Positions 27,515 through 37,500 are shown, counted from the first letter of the stretch. The stretch is DNA of 64,000 bases from an uncultured Collinsella sp. (GCA_958412345.1 CATYSO010000006.1:1-64000), one strand, 5' to 3'. The notes: generated by a model not told the origin, from the sequence alone. A program made the numbers and translations.

Positions 27515-28033
27515 TTACGCCTCGTTTTCGATGGTGGCGCGGGCACGCTCGGCAGTCAGTTCTGCCAGACGCTCCTCGTCCACCAAGGTGAGGCCCTTGG
27601 TCGGACACGCCTCGGCACACGCCGGACCGCCGGGACGGTCCACGCACAGGTCGCACTTGAGCACGAAGCTCTTAGTCTGCGAACCCACGCGAACGTCACC
27701 CATCAAGACGGGGACCTGCGTGGTCGCCACGCTCACGGCGCCAAAGGGGCATGCCATAACGCAGCTCTTGCAGCCGATGCAGTTGTCCTCGTTGACGCCG
27801 ATACGATGGTTCTTTGGATCAAAGAACAAGGCGCCCGTAGGACAGGCCTTCGCGCACGGAGCGTCCTCGCAGTGGTGACATGCCACCGGCGCGGAGATCT
27901 CGTAGGTGCGCGTTACGCGCAAGCGAGGTGCGGCGATGTTGCCGGGAATATCGTGCGCCTCGATGCACGCCGCCATACAGGTTTGACACCCAATGCAGCG
28001 CGAAGAATCGGCGACGACTCGTTTATTGCCCAT
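27515..28033 (-). CDS. Four-cluster ferredoxin of the formate dehydrogenase module (HydN/HycB-like)
   Basis: A 172-residue polyferredoxin with four 4Fe-4S motifs: CIGCQTCMAAC, CHHCEDAPCAKAC, CIGCKSCVMAC and CDLC followed by CAEAC. It should accept electrons from FdhF and pass them to HyfA. Length and the tail LVDEERLAELTAERARATIE are closer to E. coli HydN (175 residues) than to HycB (203). The ATG at 28033 follows GGAGGGAG; the open frame further upstream has no site. It is the first gene of the operon, 74 bases before fdhF. The hydN/hycB distinction is by resemblance only. Confidence 0.88.
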   Translation of the reverse strand: MGNKRVVADSSRCIGCQTCMAACIEAHDIPGNIAAPRLRVTRTYEISAPVACHHCEDAPCAKACPTGALFFDPKNHRIGVNEDNCIGCKSCVMACPFGAVSVATTQVPVLMGDVRVGSQTKSFVLKCDLCVDRPGGPACAEACPTKGLTLVDEERLAELTAERARATIENEA

Positions 28034-28173
28034 ATTGTTCACTCCCTCCTGAATCCCTTGCTGGAGAGGTTCTGCCGACGTTGCCCCAGGCCGCCCGTGG
28101 TCTGGCATCGGCGTATCGAATGCCTGCGGCGAAACAGGCAATCGACGGAATTTCTCCAACGGTATACACACTG

Positions 28174-28202
28174 AATATACGCAGTTGCCACGGGCGAACT
28201 TG
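28174..28202 (-). promoter_or_regulatory. Candidate promoter of the hydN-fdhF-hyf operon
   Basis: Minus-strand TATATT (28179-28174) stands 17 bases after CAAGTT (28202-28197). The -10 box is good and the -35 box poor, as expected for an activator-dependent promoter. The inverted repeat at 28212-28235 would be centred near -56. No sigma-54 -24/-12 element was recognised. Confidence 0.35.
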
Positions 28203-28211
28203 GGCATAAGC

Positions 28212-28235
28212 CCTGCAATACGGGTGTATTGCAGG
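28212..28235. promoter_or_regulatory. Inverted repeat, probable activator site
   Basis: CCTGCAATAC (28212-28221), spacer GGGT, then GTATTGCAGG (28226-28235): a perfect 10-bp dyad with no T-tract on either strand, 179 bases upstream of the first operon gene. It fits a dimeric regulator site better than a terminator. Confidence 0.55.
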
Positions 28236-28461
28236 AGTTTGGGCTGGTTAGGATTATTCTTGGGTAGCTATAAAGATAAGTGTATTACACGCGTACGCCC
28301 AAGAAAGATTTCACGCTCGCTTATGCAGGATGTAGTACGTTTGTAGTATTGTTCACACTTAATTACTCTAGTGCAATAAAGTAGTTGTTATAAGATTGGC
28401 TATTACTAGCCGAAGATGTATTTGACTATTCATATTGCACGCTCATTAAGGGAGGCCAATG

Positions 28462-28785
28462 ATGTCATCGACTCAAAAACGAGCCATCCTGCAGGTGCGC
28501 ATTCGCGAGGAAGACAAGCAGCATGCCGAGCGTCTCTACGACGCCATGGGCACATCGCTCGCCGAGGCCGTCCGTCTATTTGTCGCGCAGAGCATTTTGA
28601 TGCGCAAGCTTCCCTTTCAGCCGGTCGCCGTGCGCTCAAAGGACGGCACCGCCGCCCATGGGTCGCTCAAAGCATATGGGGACCCCAATCGCCGCTCCGA
28701 GGAGCGCAATGCCTGGATTGAATACCTTGCTACAGAAAGTGACGATTCGATTTTGGGTCCCGAGGAAGTAGATATCCATGAGTAG
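28462..28785 (+). CDS. RelB/DinJ-family antitoxin
   Basis: A 107-residue ribbon-helix-helix protein. The N-terminal AILQVRIREEDKQHAERLYDAMG and the following LAEAVRLFVAQSILMRKLPF are the RelB/DinJ pattern (a beta strand, then two helices). The C-terminal half (Glu/Asp-rich, ending DDSILGPEEVDIHE) would wrap the toxin. ATG 28462 is preferred because GGAGG (28451-28455) lies 6 bases upstream; an ATG immediately before it (28459) is too close. It overlaps the PIN toxin gene by 8 bases. One of very few plus-strand genes here; probably autoregulated from the upstream region. Confidence 0.82.
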   Translation: MSSTQKRAILQVRIREEDKQHAERLYDAMGTSLAEAVRLFVAQSILMRKLPFQPVAVRSKDGTAAHGSLKAYGDPNRRSEERNAWIEYLATESDDSILGPEEVDIHE

Positions 28786-29254
28786 CACCATCATTGACGA
28801 GACCGTCATCCTGCGCTACCTGCTTGACGACGACGAAGTTCTGTCACCGCGCGCCGCCAAGGTCATCGCCACGCGCACCGCTCGTGTCTACCCCGAAATC
28901 ATCACGCGCGTCGTGGTCACGCTGCGCGACGTCTATAAGGTTCCCCGCGTTGAGATTGCTGCGGCCATGAAAAGGCTGCTCGATGACGTCATGGTCGACG
29001 AGCCCACCGTTATCGCCCTTGCTATCAAACTGTTCGGCAAAACGCATATGGACTTTACCGACTGTCTACTTGCCGCCCGTACCGCCATCTATAACGATGA
29101 TGTCGTGAGCTTTGGCAAGCCCATCATCCAAGGCATGATCGATTACCGCCGCAAACGCACCAACGCAGCCGAAGCCCGCGAACGCGCCACCGATGCCCGC
29201 AGCCGCAGCACCGACGCCACCATCGACAAGCTCCGCCACCAATCCCGCCACTAG
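28778..29254 (+). CDS. PIN-domain toxin
   Basis: A 158-residue protein whose first roughly 130 residues are a PIN nuclease fold. It opens with STIIDETVILRYLLDD, holding the first acidic residue, and MDFTDCLLAAR supplies the conserved Asp/Thr-Asp of the active site. PIN toxins cleave RNA and are usually paired with AbrB-, VapB- or Phd-type antitoxins. Here the partner is RelB/DinJ-like, a mixed pairing. The tail (residues 130-158) is Arg/Ala-rich and low in complexity. The 8-base overlap with the antitoxin shows translational coupling. The DxN form of the first motif is altered to DET. Confidence 0.78.
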   Translation: MSSTIIDETVILRYLLDDDEVLSPRAAKVIATRTARVYPEIITRVVVTLRDVYKVPRVEIAAAMKRLLDDVMVDEPTVIALAIKLFGKTHMDFTDCLLAARTAIYNDDVVSFGKPIIQGMIDYRRKRTNAAEARERATDARSRSTDATIDKLRHQSRH

Positions 29255-29390
29255 CCTCATCCCCACTCATAAGTTGCTGGAAAACAGTTCCTGGATTTAG
29301 GCTTATTCGGGCTTTTCTGAAACTACGTCACCGCAACTTCCAGGTTGGCAGCCCGAAACCGGCAGCCCTGGACCGCGAATCCTACTGTTC

Positions 29391-29550
29391 GCCACGAAAT
29401 GGGCCTATCTACTACGTTTAACCGGTTACCCTCGACCATGCCAAAACCCGAAATAACAAAACAGCTGGTAGACGGCTTGCCGATTTTCCGAAACTGCTGC
29501 TATGGTCAACCCCTGCGGGCCAAACGTAGTAGATGGGCCGCTTTCGTGGC
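29391..29550. repeat. Long imperfect inverted repeat
   Basis: The left arm (29391-29419) opens with GCCACGAAA and ends with ATCTACTACGTTT. The right arm (29522-29550) is its near-perfect reverse complement, differing only in the middle bases around GGSCC. The arms are 29 bases and the spacer 102 bases. It could fold into a large hairpin as RNA or mark a MITE-like element. Confidence 0.7.
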
Positions 29551-29633
29551 TCAGCACCAGACCGGTCATTTTGTGACAGGGCTTTTTTGGCCACATTTGC
29601 CAGCCGATCGCTAGAGCAGTCAAAAAGCCCGCT

Positions 29634-29649
29634 CCAAATTAGCTACCCC
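29634..29649. repeat. Short dispersed intergenic motif, copy 2
   Basis: CCAAATTAGCTACCCC, matching 15 of 16 bases of the motif at 49-64. Confidence 0.5.
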
Positions 29650-29730
29650 GGCCTTTAATGGGCTCGCAAAAGCCAAAAGACAGTCCGTATTTCACCGCAA
29701 CTTAGGAGGGGATGTGAGGGCTCGGATGTA

Positions 29731-29770
29731 TATGAAAACGGCCCTGATCCCAAAGGGAATCAGGGCCGTT
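29731..29770 (-). terminator. Terminator of the tRNA-Pro/tRNA-Gly transcript
   Basis: Twelve-pair stem AACGGCCCTGAT/ATCAGGGCCGTT (29737-29748 and 29759-29770) extended by CCC/GGG, followed on the minus strand by TTTTCAT. It lies 11 bases after tRNA-Gly. Confidence 0.9.
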
Positions 29771-29781
29771 AAGCTATCTTG

Positions 29782-29855
29782 TGGAGCGGGCGACGGGAAT
29801 CGAACCCGCGTCATCAGCTTGGAAGGCTGGGGTTCTACCATTGAACTACGCCCGC
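29782..29855 (-). tRNA. tRNA-Gly (anticodon UCC)
   Basis: A 74-base gene with encoded CCA. Acceptor GCGGGCG pairs with CGCCCGC; the anticodon loop is CTTCCAA with TCC, and the T-arm is GCGGGTTCGATTCCCGT. It is cotranscribed with tRNA-Pro six bases upstream. Confidence 0.97.
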
Positions 29856-29861
29856 AAGATA

Positions 29862-29938
29862 TGGTCGGGACGACAGGATTTGAACCTGCGACATCCTGCT
29901 CCCAAAGCAGGCGCGCTACCAAACTGCGCCACGTCCCG
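29862..29938 (-). tRNA. tRNA-Pro (anticodon UGG)
   Basis: A 77-base gene with encoded CCA. Acceptor CGGGACG pairs with CGTCCCG; the anticodon loop is TTTGGGA with TGG. It lies directly downstream of a strong promoter. Confidence 0.97.
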
Positions 29939-29989
29939 AAGGTGTTGAGCAGCTAAGGTCTAAACCTTGCGTGTCCCAAAGCGAAGGAA

Positions 29990-30018
29990 ATTATAGGGGA
30001 GACTCCCCGCCTGTGCAA
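29990..30018 (-). promoter_or_regulatory. Promoter of the tRNA-Pro/tRNA-Gly operon
   Basis: Minus-strand TTGCAC (30018-30013), a 17-base spacer, then consensus TATAAT (29995-29990). The start of transcription would fall about 45 bases before tRNA-Pro. The spacer contains the palindrome GGGGAGTCTCCCC (30008-29996), which may also serve as the end of the brnQ transcript. Confidence 0.75.
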
Positions 30019-30029
30019 GCGCAGAAACC

Positions 30030-31388
30030 CTAGCTCCTCGAATGTGCGACAAACTGGCTATGGGCCAGGCCGATTGCAAACGCGACCACGGCAACCGGCG
30101 CCCACGCGGCACCGATGTCTGCCAGGGGCAAAGCATCGAACGGCAGCCACGTACCCGCAAAGAACGCGTCACGGATCGAAGTGATCACGCTCTGGACCGC
30201 GACAACGCCGCCAACCCAAACCCACACCTGCGGATGCGCATCACAAAAGCCGTGCACCAGGCCCATAAGCACCAGCACAATGGCAACGGGATACAAGGCA
30301 TTGAGCATGGGCACCGAGAACATAAGGATCACGTCGAGGCCCACGTTGGAGAGCACACACGAAAACGCGGCGAACACAAAGGCGAGAATCGCGAACGGGC
30401 GGCGCATGGCCTCCTCGGAAGCCTCCGCTCCCCCCTCGACCACATACGTCTCGCAGAAGTAGCGCGAGCAGCAGCTAATGAGGCCAATGCACACGTTCAT
30501 GCAGGCGAGGAAGAAGATCGCGAAGACCACGACGGTGCCCGCCAAGCCAAAGTGCATGGAGGCTGAGCGAGCAAGGATGGCAGCGCCGTTGGTAGCGTCG
30601 GGCATCACGGTGCCGAGCTGCATACCGGCAAGGGCCAAGCCACAATAGATGATGGCCATGAGCACGCCGGCGATCACGCCGGAGCGCGAAATCTCGAAGG
30701 CGACACGCTTGTCGTCGGTCACGCCCAGCTCGTGAATGGTCTCGGCGATGATGATGCCAAAGGCGAGCGACGCAAGCAGGTCCATCGTCTGATAGCCGGT
30801 CAAGAAGCCCTGCACAGCAGCGCCGGCATCATAGGGAGCTTGCGGGGCAGCAGCCGGTCCCAGGGGCGAGATCACGGCGGCACCCACGACCAGCACGATA
30901 AGCGCAATGAGCGCAGGGCCCGTAATGCGACCGAGCACGCGCGTGATGACGCCGGGGCGCAGCGTGAGCGCAAACGCGACCACGAAGAAGGCGACAGCGA
31001 AGACCAAGCGCGCGGTGCCGAGCGAGATGCCCTCGGGCAGCAACGGCACCAGCATCTCGAAGGCCGTAGAGCTCGTACGCGGAATGGCCAGGCACGGGCC
31101 GATGGCCAGGTACACCGCCGCGACAAAGAACTCACCGAACTTGGGGTGCACGCGACCGGCAAGCTCACGCGCCGTACCGGCAAGCGCCACAGCGATAAAG
31201 CCCATGACGGGCAGGCCGATGGCGGCGATAAGGAAGCCAATCATGGCAAGCGGCGTGGCTGTTCCAGCTTGGAGCGCCAGCAGCGGCGGGATGATCAAGT
31301 TGCCTGCGCCGAAGAGCATCGAGAATAGAGCGATGCCGACGGTAACGACATGGTCGGAGCGCAGACCGCGCGGTGCGGATGAGGCCAT
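30030..31388 (-). CDS. brnQ: Branched-chain amino acid transporter, LIVCS family
   Basis: A 452-residue membrane protein with about 12 helices that would import Leu, Ile and Val with Na+ or H+. The N-terminal FSMLFGAGNLIIPPLLALQAG is the family hallmark; GYQTMDLLASLAFGIIIAETI is the second conserved block. Length matches BrnQ (about 440). The ATG at 31388 has AAAGGTG upstream. The gene stands alone between the surface-protein terminator and the tRNA promoter. Amino acid fermentation by an anaerobe fits such a carrier. Confidence 0.92.
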   Translation of the reverse strand: MASSAPRGLRSDHVVTVGIALFSMLFGAGNLIIPPLLALQAGTATPLAMIGFLIAAIGLPVMGFIAVALAGTARELAGRVHPKFGEFFVAAVYLAIGPCLAIPRTSSTAFEMLVPLLPEGISLGTARLVFAVAFFVVAFALTLRPGVITRVLGRITGPALIALIVLVVGAAVISPLGPAAAPQAPYDAGAAVQGFLTGYQTMDLLASLAFGIIIAETIHELGVTDDKRVAFEISRSGVIAGVLMAIIYCGLALAGMQLGTVMPDATNGAAILARSASMHFGLAGTVVVFAIFFLACMNVCIGLISCCSRYFCETYVVEGGAEASEEAMRRPFAILAFVFAAFSCVLSNVGLDVILMFSVPMLNALYPVAIVLVLMGLVHGFCDAHPQVWVWVGGVVAVQSVITSIRDAFFAGTWLPFDALPLADIGAAWAPVAVVAFAIGLAHSQFVAHSRS

Positions 31389-31410
31389 AGGCACACCTTT
31401 CGGGTCGAAA

Positions 31411-31440
31411 CAAAAACGGGACGGGCAAAATACCCGTCCC
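31411..31440 (-). terminator. Terminator of the giant surface-protein gene
   Basis: Stem GGGACGGG/CCCGTCCC (31433-31440 with 31418-31425) and a 7-base loop, followed on the minus strand by GTTTTTGTTT. It lies 67 bases after the stop and just before brnQ. Confidence 0.9.
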
Positions 31441-31506
31441 ACAAGTATAAACGCTTTAGCAGGCTACATCCTGCCAGGGCGTCAATCTGGCTGCCAAGCG
31501 AGTGCA

Positions 31507-34500
31507 CTACGCGCCCGGATGGCGGCGACGCAGCAGCTCGAGTCCCAGTGCGATAAGTGCAACGGCGCCCGCAGCGGCGGCGACGGCCAATGGTGCGCGA
31601 TCGCCCGTGTCGGCGAGCTGCCGAGCGCTCGACTTGGACGAAGCCTTCTGTCCGGAGTTTTCCGCGCCATTCGCCTTTGTCTTATCAGCAGCGGAATCAT
31701 CCGAACTACCGGGTTTTGCCGGGTCCTTAGAATCCGACTGGTCGGAATCGGGCGTTCCAGGCTTATCCGGGTCCGGCTTACCGGGCTCTGGCTTGTCCGG
31801 TTGGTCGGGCTCCGGCTTATCCGGGTTATCCGGGTCCGGCTTATCCGGCTGGTCAGGTTCCGGTTTATCGGGCTCGGGCTTGTCCGGCTGGTCCGGATCG
31901 GGTCCATCGGGTTTATCCGGGTCGGGATTGACGGGGCCCTGCTTCTTCTTCACCGTCAGCGTACCGGGCTCAACGACGACATCTAAGTTCGGATCGGTAA
32001 CCGTCGCGCCGATCTTGTACTCGCCCGCCGGAGAGCTCTCATCGGCATTGCAGGAGTACTCGACCTTCACGCCCGAGGTGCCGACCGCGCTCTCCAGGCT
32101 CGAGGTGAACGCGGGGTTCGCCTCCCCCTCGTAGCGCTCGGCGTCATCGACCTTTACCTTGAGCTTCGCCGGCGTAATCTTGAACTTGCGCGAGGCGGCG
32201 CCGATATACCCGTTGCTTCGCAGCGTGGCAACAACGCGGTACGTGCCGGCATCGGTCGGGGCCCCACTCGACGAATAGTGCGTGCCGTCCGTCCCGTAGT
32301 ACCTGATCCTCAGGTCGCCCTCGCAGGCCTTGGGAACCCCCGTGACCTTGGGCGCTTGGGCATCACCGCTGTAGACGAAGCCGCCGCCCTCAAATGCAAG
32401 CTCGACCCGCTTCGCCTGGACGACCAGAACAAGGTGCGCAGTCACCGTCTCGCCCTGAGCATCCTTGCACGTGACGTCGAAGCTAAACACTCCGGCCTTG
32501 GACGGCGTGCCCGAGAGCATCAGGCCGCCCGCCGCGCGGGTGAGCTTAAACCCGTCGGGAAGATCTGACTCGTCCCACGTGTACTCGTACGGAGACTCGC
32601 CGCCCGCGGCTCCGGCAATCGTCACACGGTACGCACTATGTGCACGCGCCGCCGGCAGCAGGCCGCCGTTGAACACAAGGGCATCCCGGGGCACAACGGA
32701 CACGACAGCGCGATCGCTGTCCGCCTGCGTCTCAGTGCCAAGGTAGCGCTGAGTGATGCGGCAGAAATACTCGCCGGCGCAATCGTCATCGAGGTTCTCG
32801 ATGAGGAGCGTCTCCCCCGTCTCGCCCTCGAGCGCCACGGCCTCGCCGTCCACCATGCGGAACCACTGATAGGACAGTTCGACATCGGCGGCAGAACCCG
32901 CGGACGAGCCCGCGTGGTCGAGGACGCCCTTGCCCGCCTCGGCCGCGACCGAGAGCACGACAGCATCGCCCCCGTGGGCACTCGCGTCCTGCGGCTGGGC
33001 GATCACCTTCGGAGCGTCCGCCTTCGCGAACTCGAACGTGACCTCCTGCGAAACGGTGACGCCACTCAGCGTGACCTCGTACGCTCCGCCCTTATAGTCG
33101 GAGATGTCGAGGTTGACGGCCGTGTCCGAGCCGGCCTCAGCGACCGTCACGCGCTCGAGGTAGCAGCCCTCGTCGGGCGTCGCCGAGAGCGTCGCGTTGC
33201 CGCCGGCATCAACAGTTATCGAAGCGTTGTCGACCGAGCCGTTGACCGCCCTTGCCGTCACCTCAAAGCGCTCGGGCTTATCCGGGTTATCGGGTTCGGG
33301 ATTGTCCGGATCAGGATTGTCAGGATTCGGCTGATCCGGGTCGGGCTTGGGGTCTGGGTCAGGTTTACCGGGATCCGGATTATCCGGGTTGGGGTCCGGC
33401 TCAGGATTGTCGGGGTCAGGATTATCCGGGTCGGGGTTGTCTGGGTTGGGATCCGGATCAGGCCGATCAGGGTCCGGGTTGTCCGGATCAGGGTTATCCG
33501 GATTGTCCGGATCCGGAACGACCGGGTCGGGATCAACGGGTTCCTGCTTCTTAACCGTCAGCGTTCCGGGCACGACCACGACATCGAAGTTCGGATCGGC
33601 GACATTCGCGCCGATCTGGTACTCGCCCGCCGGAGAGCTCTCGTCGGCGTCGCAGGAGTACTCAACCTTCACGCCCGAAGTGTCAACCGAACTCTCCAAG
33701 GTCGAGGTGAACGCAGGGTTCGCCTCCCCCTCGAAGCGTTCAGCATCGTCGACCTTCACCTTGAGCTTTGCCGGAGCAATCTCGAACTCGCAGGCGGCGG
33801 CACCGGCATAGCCATGGGCTCGCAGCGTTGCCACGGCGCGGTACGTGCCGGCATCAGTCGGAGCCTCGGTAGATGAATACTGCGTGCTTCCAGTCCCGTA
33901 GTACCTAACCTTGAGATCGCCCTTGCAGACCTTAGGAGCCCCGATAACTTCGGGTGTCTGCGGCGCGCCACTGTAGGTAAAGTCGCTATCCGCAAACGCG
34001 AGCTTCACACGCTTTGCCTGAACAACGAGCGCAAAGCGGGCGGTCACAGTCTCGCCCCTCGCGTCCGTACACGTGATATCGAAGGCGGAAACGCCCGTCT
34101 TTGACGGAACGCCAGAGAGCGTCAGGCTGCCCGAAGTACGGGAGAGCTTGAGCCCGTCGGGGAGCTTCGTCTCATCCCATGTGTACTCGTACGGAGCCTT
34201 GCCGCCCGCGGCCCCCGCGATGGTTGCAAGGTACGTGCCGTGCGCACTCGCCGCCGGCAGCACGTCGCCATTCAACACCAAGGTGTCCCAAGGCACAACG
34301 GAAACGGCGGCATGGTCACTATCCGTCCGCGCCTCGGTACCGAGGTAGCGCTGCGTGATGCGGCAGAAGTACTCAGCGGCATGTTCGTCATCAAGGTCTG
34401 CAAGTGACAGCGTCTCCCCTGTCTCGCCCTCGAGCGCTACGGCCTTACCGTCCACCATGCGGAACCACTGGTAGGACAACTCAACATCGGCGGCGGAACC

Positions 34501-37500
34501 CGTGGACGCGGCAGCATGCTCAAGGACATTCTCCCCCGCCTCAGCAGCGACCGAGAGCGCAGCGGACTCGCCCTCGTGGGCGCTCACGTCCTGCGGCTGC
34601 GCGACCACACGCGGCACGTCCGCCTTCGCGAACTCAAACGTAACCTTCTGCGACGCGGTGATATCGCTCAGCGTGACCTCGTACGCCCCGCCCTTGTAAT
34701 CAGAAATGTCGAGGTCGACGGCCTCGTCCGAGCCGACCTCCGAAACCGTCACGCGCTCGAGATAGCAACCCTCGTCAGGCGTCGCCGAAAGGGTCGCGTC
34801 CTCGCCTTCAACAACCGTAACCGAAGCATTGTCGACCGAACCGTTGACCGCCTTCGCCGTCACCTTGTAGCGCTCGGGCTTCTTCTTGACCGTCAGCGTG
34901 CCGGGATTGACCGCGACATCGAAGTTCGGGTCGGCGACCGCCGCGTCGATCCGGTACTCACCCGCCGGCGATTTCTTATTCGCTGAGCAGAAATACGCAA
35001 CCTTAACGTCCGAGGTGTCGCAACGGCTCACCAGGCTCGAGGTAAACTCGGGATTTTCCTGGCCCTCAAAGCGTTCGGCATCGTCAACCTTCACCAGCAT
35101 CTGGGCAGGCGCAACAGTAACCGCAAGCTCAACGTCCTCAGCGGCAAGATAGTTTCGAGACGCCTTGGCATGGGCGACAACACGCGCCGCACCTGCAGCC
35201 TTCACGGTCGCGCAACGCCCCTTGATCGAAATCGGGCTTGCGTCGTCCTCCGCAGAGTCAACGAGCTCAAAGCTCACGGGAGTCTGGGCAGTGTTATCGA
35301 ACACAATGGGGTCGCCACCGTACACGCCCGAATAGCTTGTCGCACCCGTAATGACCTGGCTCGCCTGGGCGATTGAGAACTCAGCGGACTTCTTGCCCTG
35401 ATAGTTGGGGTCGTTCACCTTAACCGTAACGCGGTAGTTGCCGCTGTCGCACGGCTCCAGCGCCGTGGGGCCATAGGACGTTCCATCGACGCCGCGATAC
35501 GTGACGGAGTAGGCGGACGCATCAAGGCCGGCAACAGCAACCGCCGCACCGTGTCGTGCGCCATCGTATGTCACGTCGGACGTCTCGATCGAAATATCGA
35601 CCGGAGCCTTCTCGATGACAAAGTCGCAGCTTGCGTTACCCACATATCCGTTAGCGTCGAGCGTCGCCAACGCACGATACGTACCGGCATCCACCGGTGC
35701 CTTATCAGACGAGTAATGCGTATCGCCCGTGCCCACATACGTTACTGCGACATCGTCCTCGCAGCCCTCGGGTACACCCGAAAGCTCCGGAGCCTGCGCC
35801 GTCGCGTTGTAGGTAAAGCTCTGGCCCTCAAACGTGAGCGGCGCTTCCTTCGCCTTCACGACCAGCGCGAAGTTTGCAACACGCTTGTTGCCCAGGTCAT
35901 CGGTGCACCTAATCTTGAAGCGGCACACGCCCGTGGCTGCAGGCACGCCCGAGAGCACCAAGGCACCCGTTCCGTCATCGGCCAGCGCCAGCTGCATGCC
36001 CTCGGGAACCTCAACCTCATCCAAGTTGTACGCATACGGCGCCTTGCCGCCCTTGGCGCCGGCAATCACGACACGGTAGTCATCGTGAGCGGTCGCCGCC
36101 GGCAGCACGCGCCCGTTGAACACGAGCGCTTCGCGAGGCACGATGGACACCGTCGCATGCTCGGTATCCGTCTTTGTCACCGTGCCCAGATAGCTCTGCG
36201 TAATGCGGCAGAAGAACTCGCCTTCGCTGTCGCTGTCAAGCTGGGCAATCGAGAGGCTCTCCCCCGTCTCGCCCTTCAACGCCACCGCCTTGCCGCCATC
36301 GGCAGACACGCGATACCACTGGTAGCTCAGCTTAACGTCGGCGGCAGAACCCGAAGATACGGCGGCATGAACGCGAACATTACGCCCCGCCTCGGCAGCA
36401 ACAGAAAGCTCAACCGGGTCGCCCTCGTAAGCACTCGCATCCTGCGGCTGAGCGAGCACCTCCGGAGCCGCAGCCTTCGCGAATTCAAACGTGACCCGCT
36501 GCGGAGCACTCACGCCACTCAGTGTGACCTCGTACGCCCCGCCCTTATAGTCGGAAATATCGAGATCATAGGCCTTGCCAGCCGAGCCATCCTCGCCGGC
36601 CTCTTCGGCAACGGTCACGTGCGTCAGGTAGCAGCCCTCATCGGGCGTCGCCGAAAGCGTCACCTTGCCATCCGTAGCGACCAAAGCAGACTCCGGATCA
36701 ACCGATCCGTTGACCGCTCGGGCCGTCACCTGGTACTTAGGCGCCTCCGCAAAGCACGCCTCGACGGTCATGTTGTCCTCGGGGACAAACGTCCAGGTAG
36801 CATCCGTGCTCAGCGGCTCATCGCCCAGCGACCCGTCATCGTTGCGCGCATACCACCCATCGAACACGTAGCCCGCATCGGGAACGGCAGTCAGCGTCGT
36901 CGACTCACCGTTCTCGACTTCGTTGGTCAAGGCATAGCCCAGCGATTCGTCCTCGGAGGAACCCTCGACGTGTCCGCCCTGACGCGAATCCACCGCCGTG
37001 ACCGTCATCGACGCTCGCTCATAAACGGCCGTAAAGGTACGGTTGCCAAACACCACGCGGTTGATTACCGGCGTGGCCCCCACGGGCAGACCGTTCTCGT
37101 CAACCCAGTATTTAAACTTCCAGCCCTTATGCGGCACGGTAAACATAATCGCCGCGGAGTGGTAGGAGCTGCCGGTGCCGAGCGCAACCATGCTAAAGCC
37201 CGCGCCCTTGGGATACGTAGCGACCTGAACATCGCAGCCCGTCTCATAGAACACAGCCGTGAGCTGCCTATTCTCCTTGGCGGTGCCAATATAGAACGCG
37301 CTGTAGCGCACCGTGACGCCCGCATCGTCGACCCAGTGCGAGAAGTGGTACTTCTTCCACGGGATCGCGATTGCCATAAACATGTCGCCCCTGTCGTAGG
37401 ACCTGCTGACGGCGGGAATGCCGTCGACCAGCAGGGCCGTACCGCGGAAGATGGACGAGCCGGTGACGGTAATGGTCACCTGCCCATCGGATTCGAACTG

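Larger units (their letters stand above)
28034..28461. other. Control region upstream of the formate hydrogenlyase operon
   Basis: A 428-bp gene-free, comparatively AT-rich stretch between the operon and the divergent toxin-antitoxin pair. It holds a candidate minus-strand promoter (28174-28202), a 10-bp-arm inverted repeat (28212-28235), a long-spaced inverted repeat TTCTTGGG/CCCAAGAA (28257-28264 and 28298-28305), further TTGGGC half-sites (28200-28205 and 28240-28244) and the short palindrome GTGTATTACAC (28280-28290). The ribosome-binding site of the antitoxin gene (GGAGG, 28451-28455) is at the right end. Confidence 0.6.
29255..29781. other. Gene-free segment with inverted repeats (possible miniature mobile element)
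   Basis: This 527-bp stretch has no credible gene. TAAGTTGC (29270-29277) and GCAACTTA (29697-29704) are 8-bp inverted ends of a segment of about 435 bp. The 12-mer TCACCGCAACTT occurs at the right end and again near 29330. Inside are two imperfect inverted arms (29391-29419 and 29522-29550) and the dispersed 16-mer at 29634-29649. The right flank has the tRNA-Gly terminator. Confidence 0.5.

Noticed and set aside
28212..28235. The dyad as a rho-independent terminator
   Set aside because: No T-tract on either strand and no gene ending next to it.
29255..29945. Genomic island attachment site at the tRNA genes
   Set aside because: No integrase, and no direct repeat of a tRNA 3' end was found nearby.
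33269..33545. CRISPR-like array
   Set aside because: The short GC-rich repeats lie in frame inside a coding region and encode Pro-Asp repeats; there are no unique spacers or cas genes.
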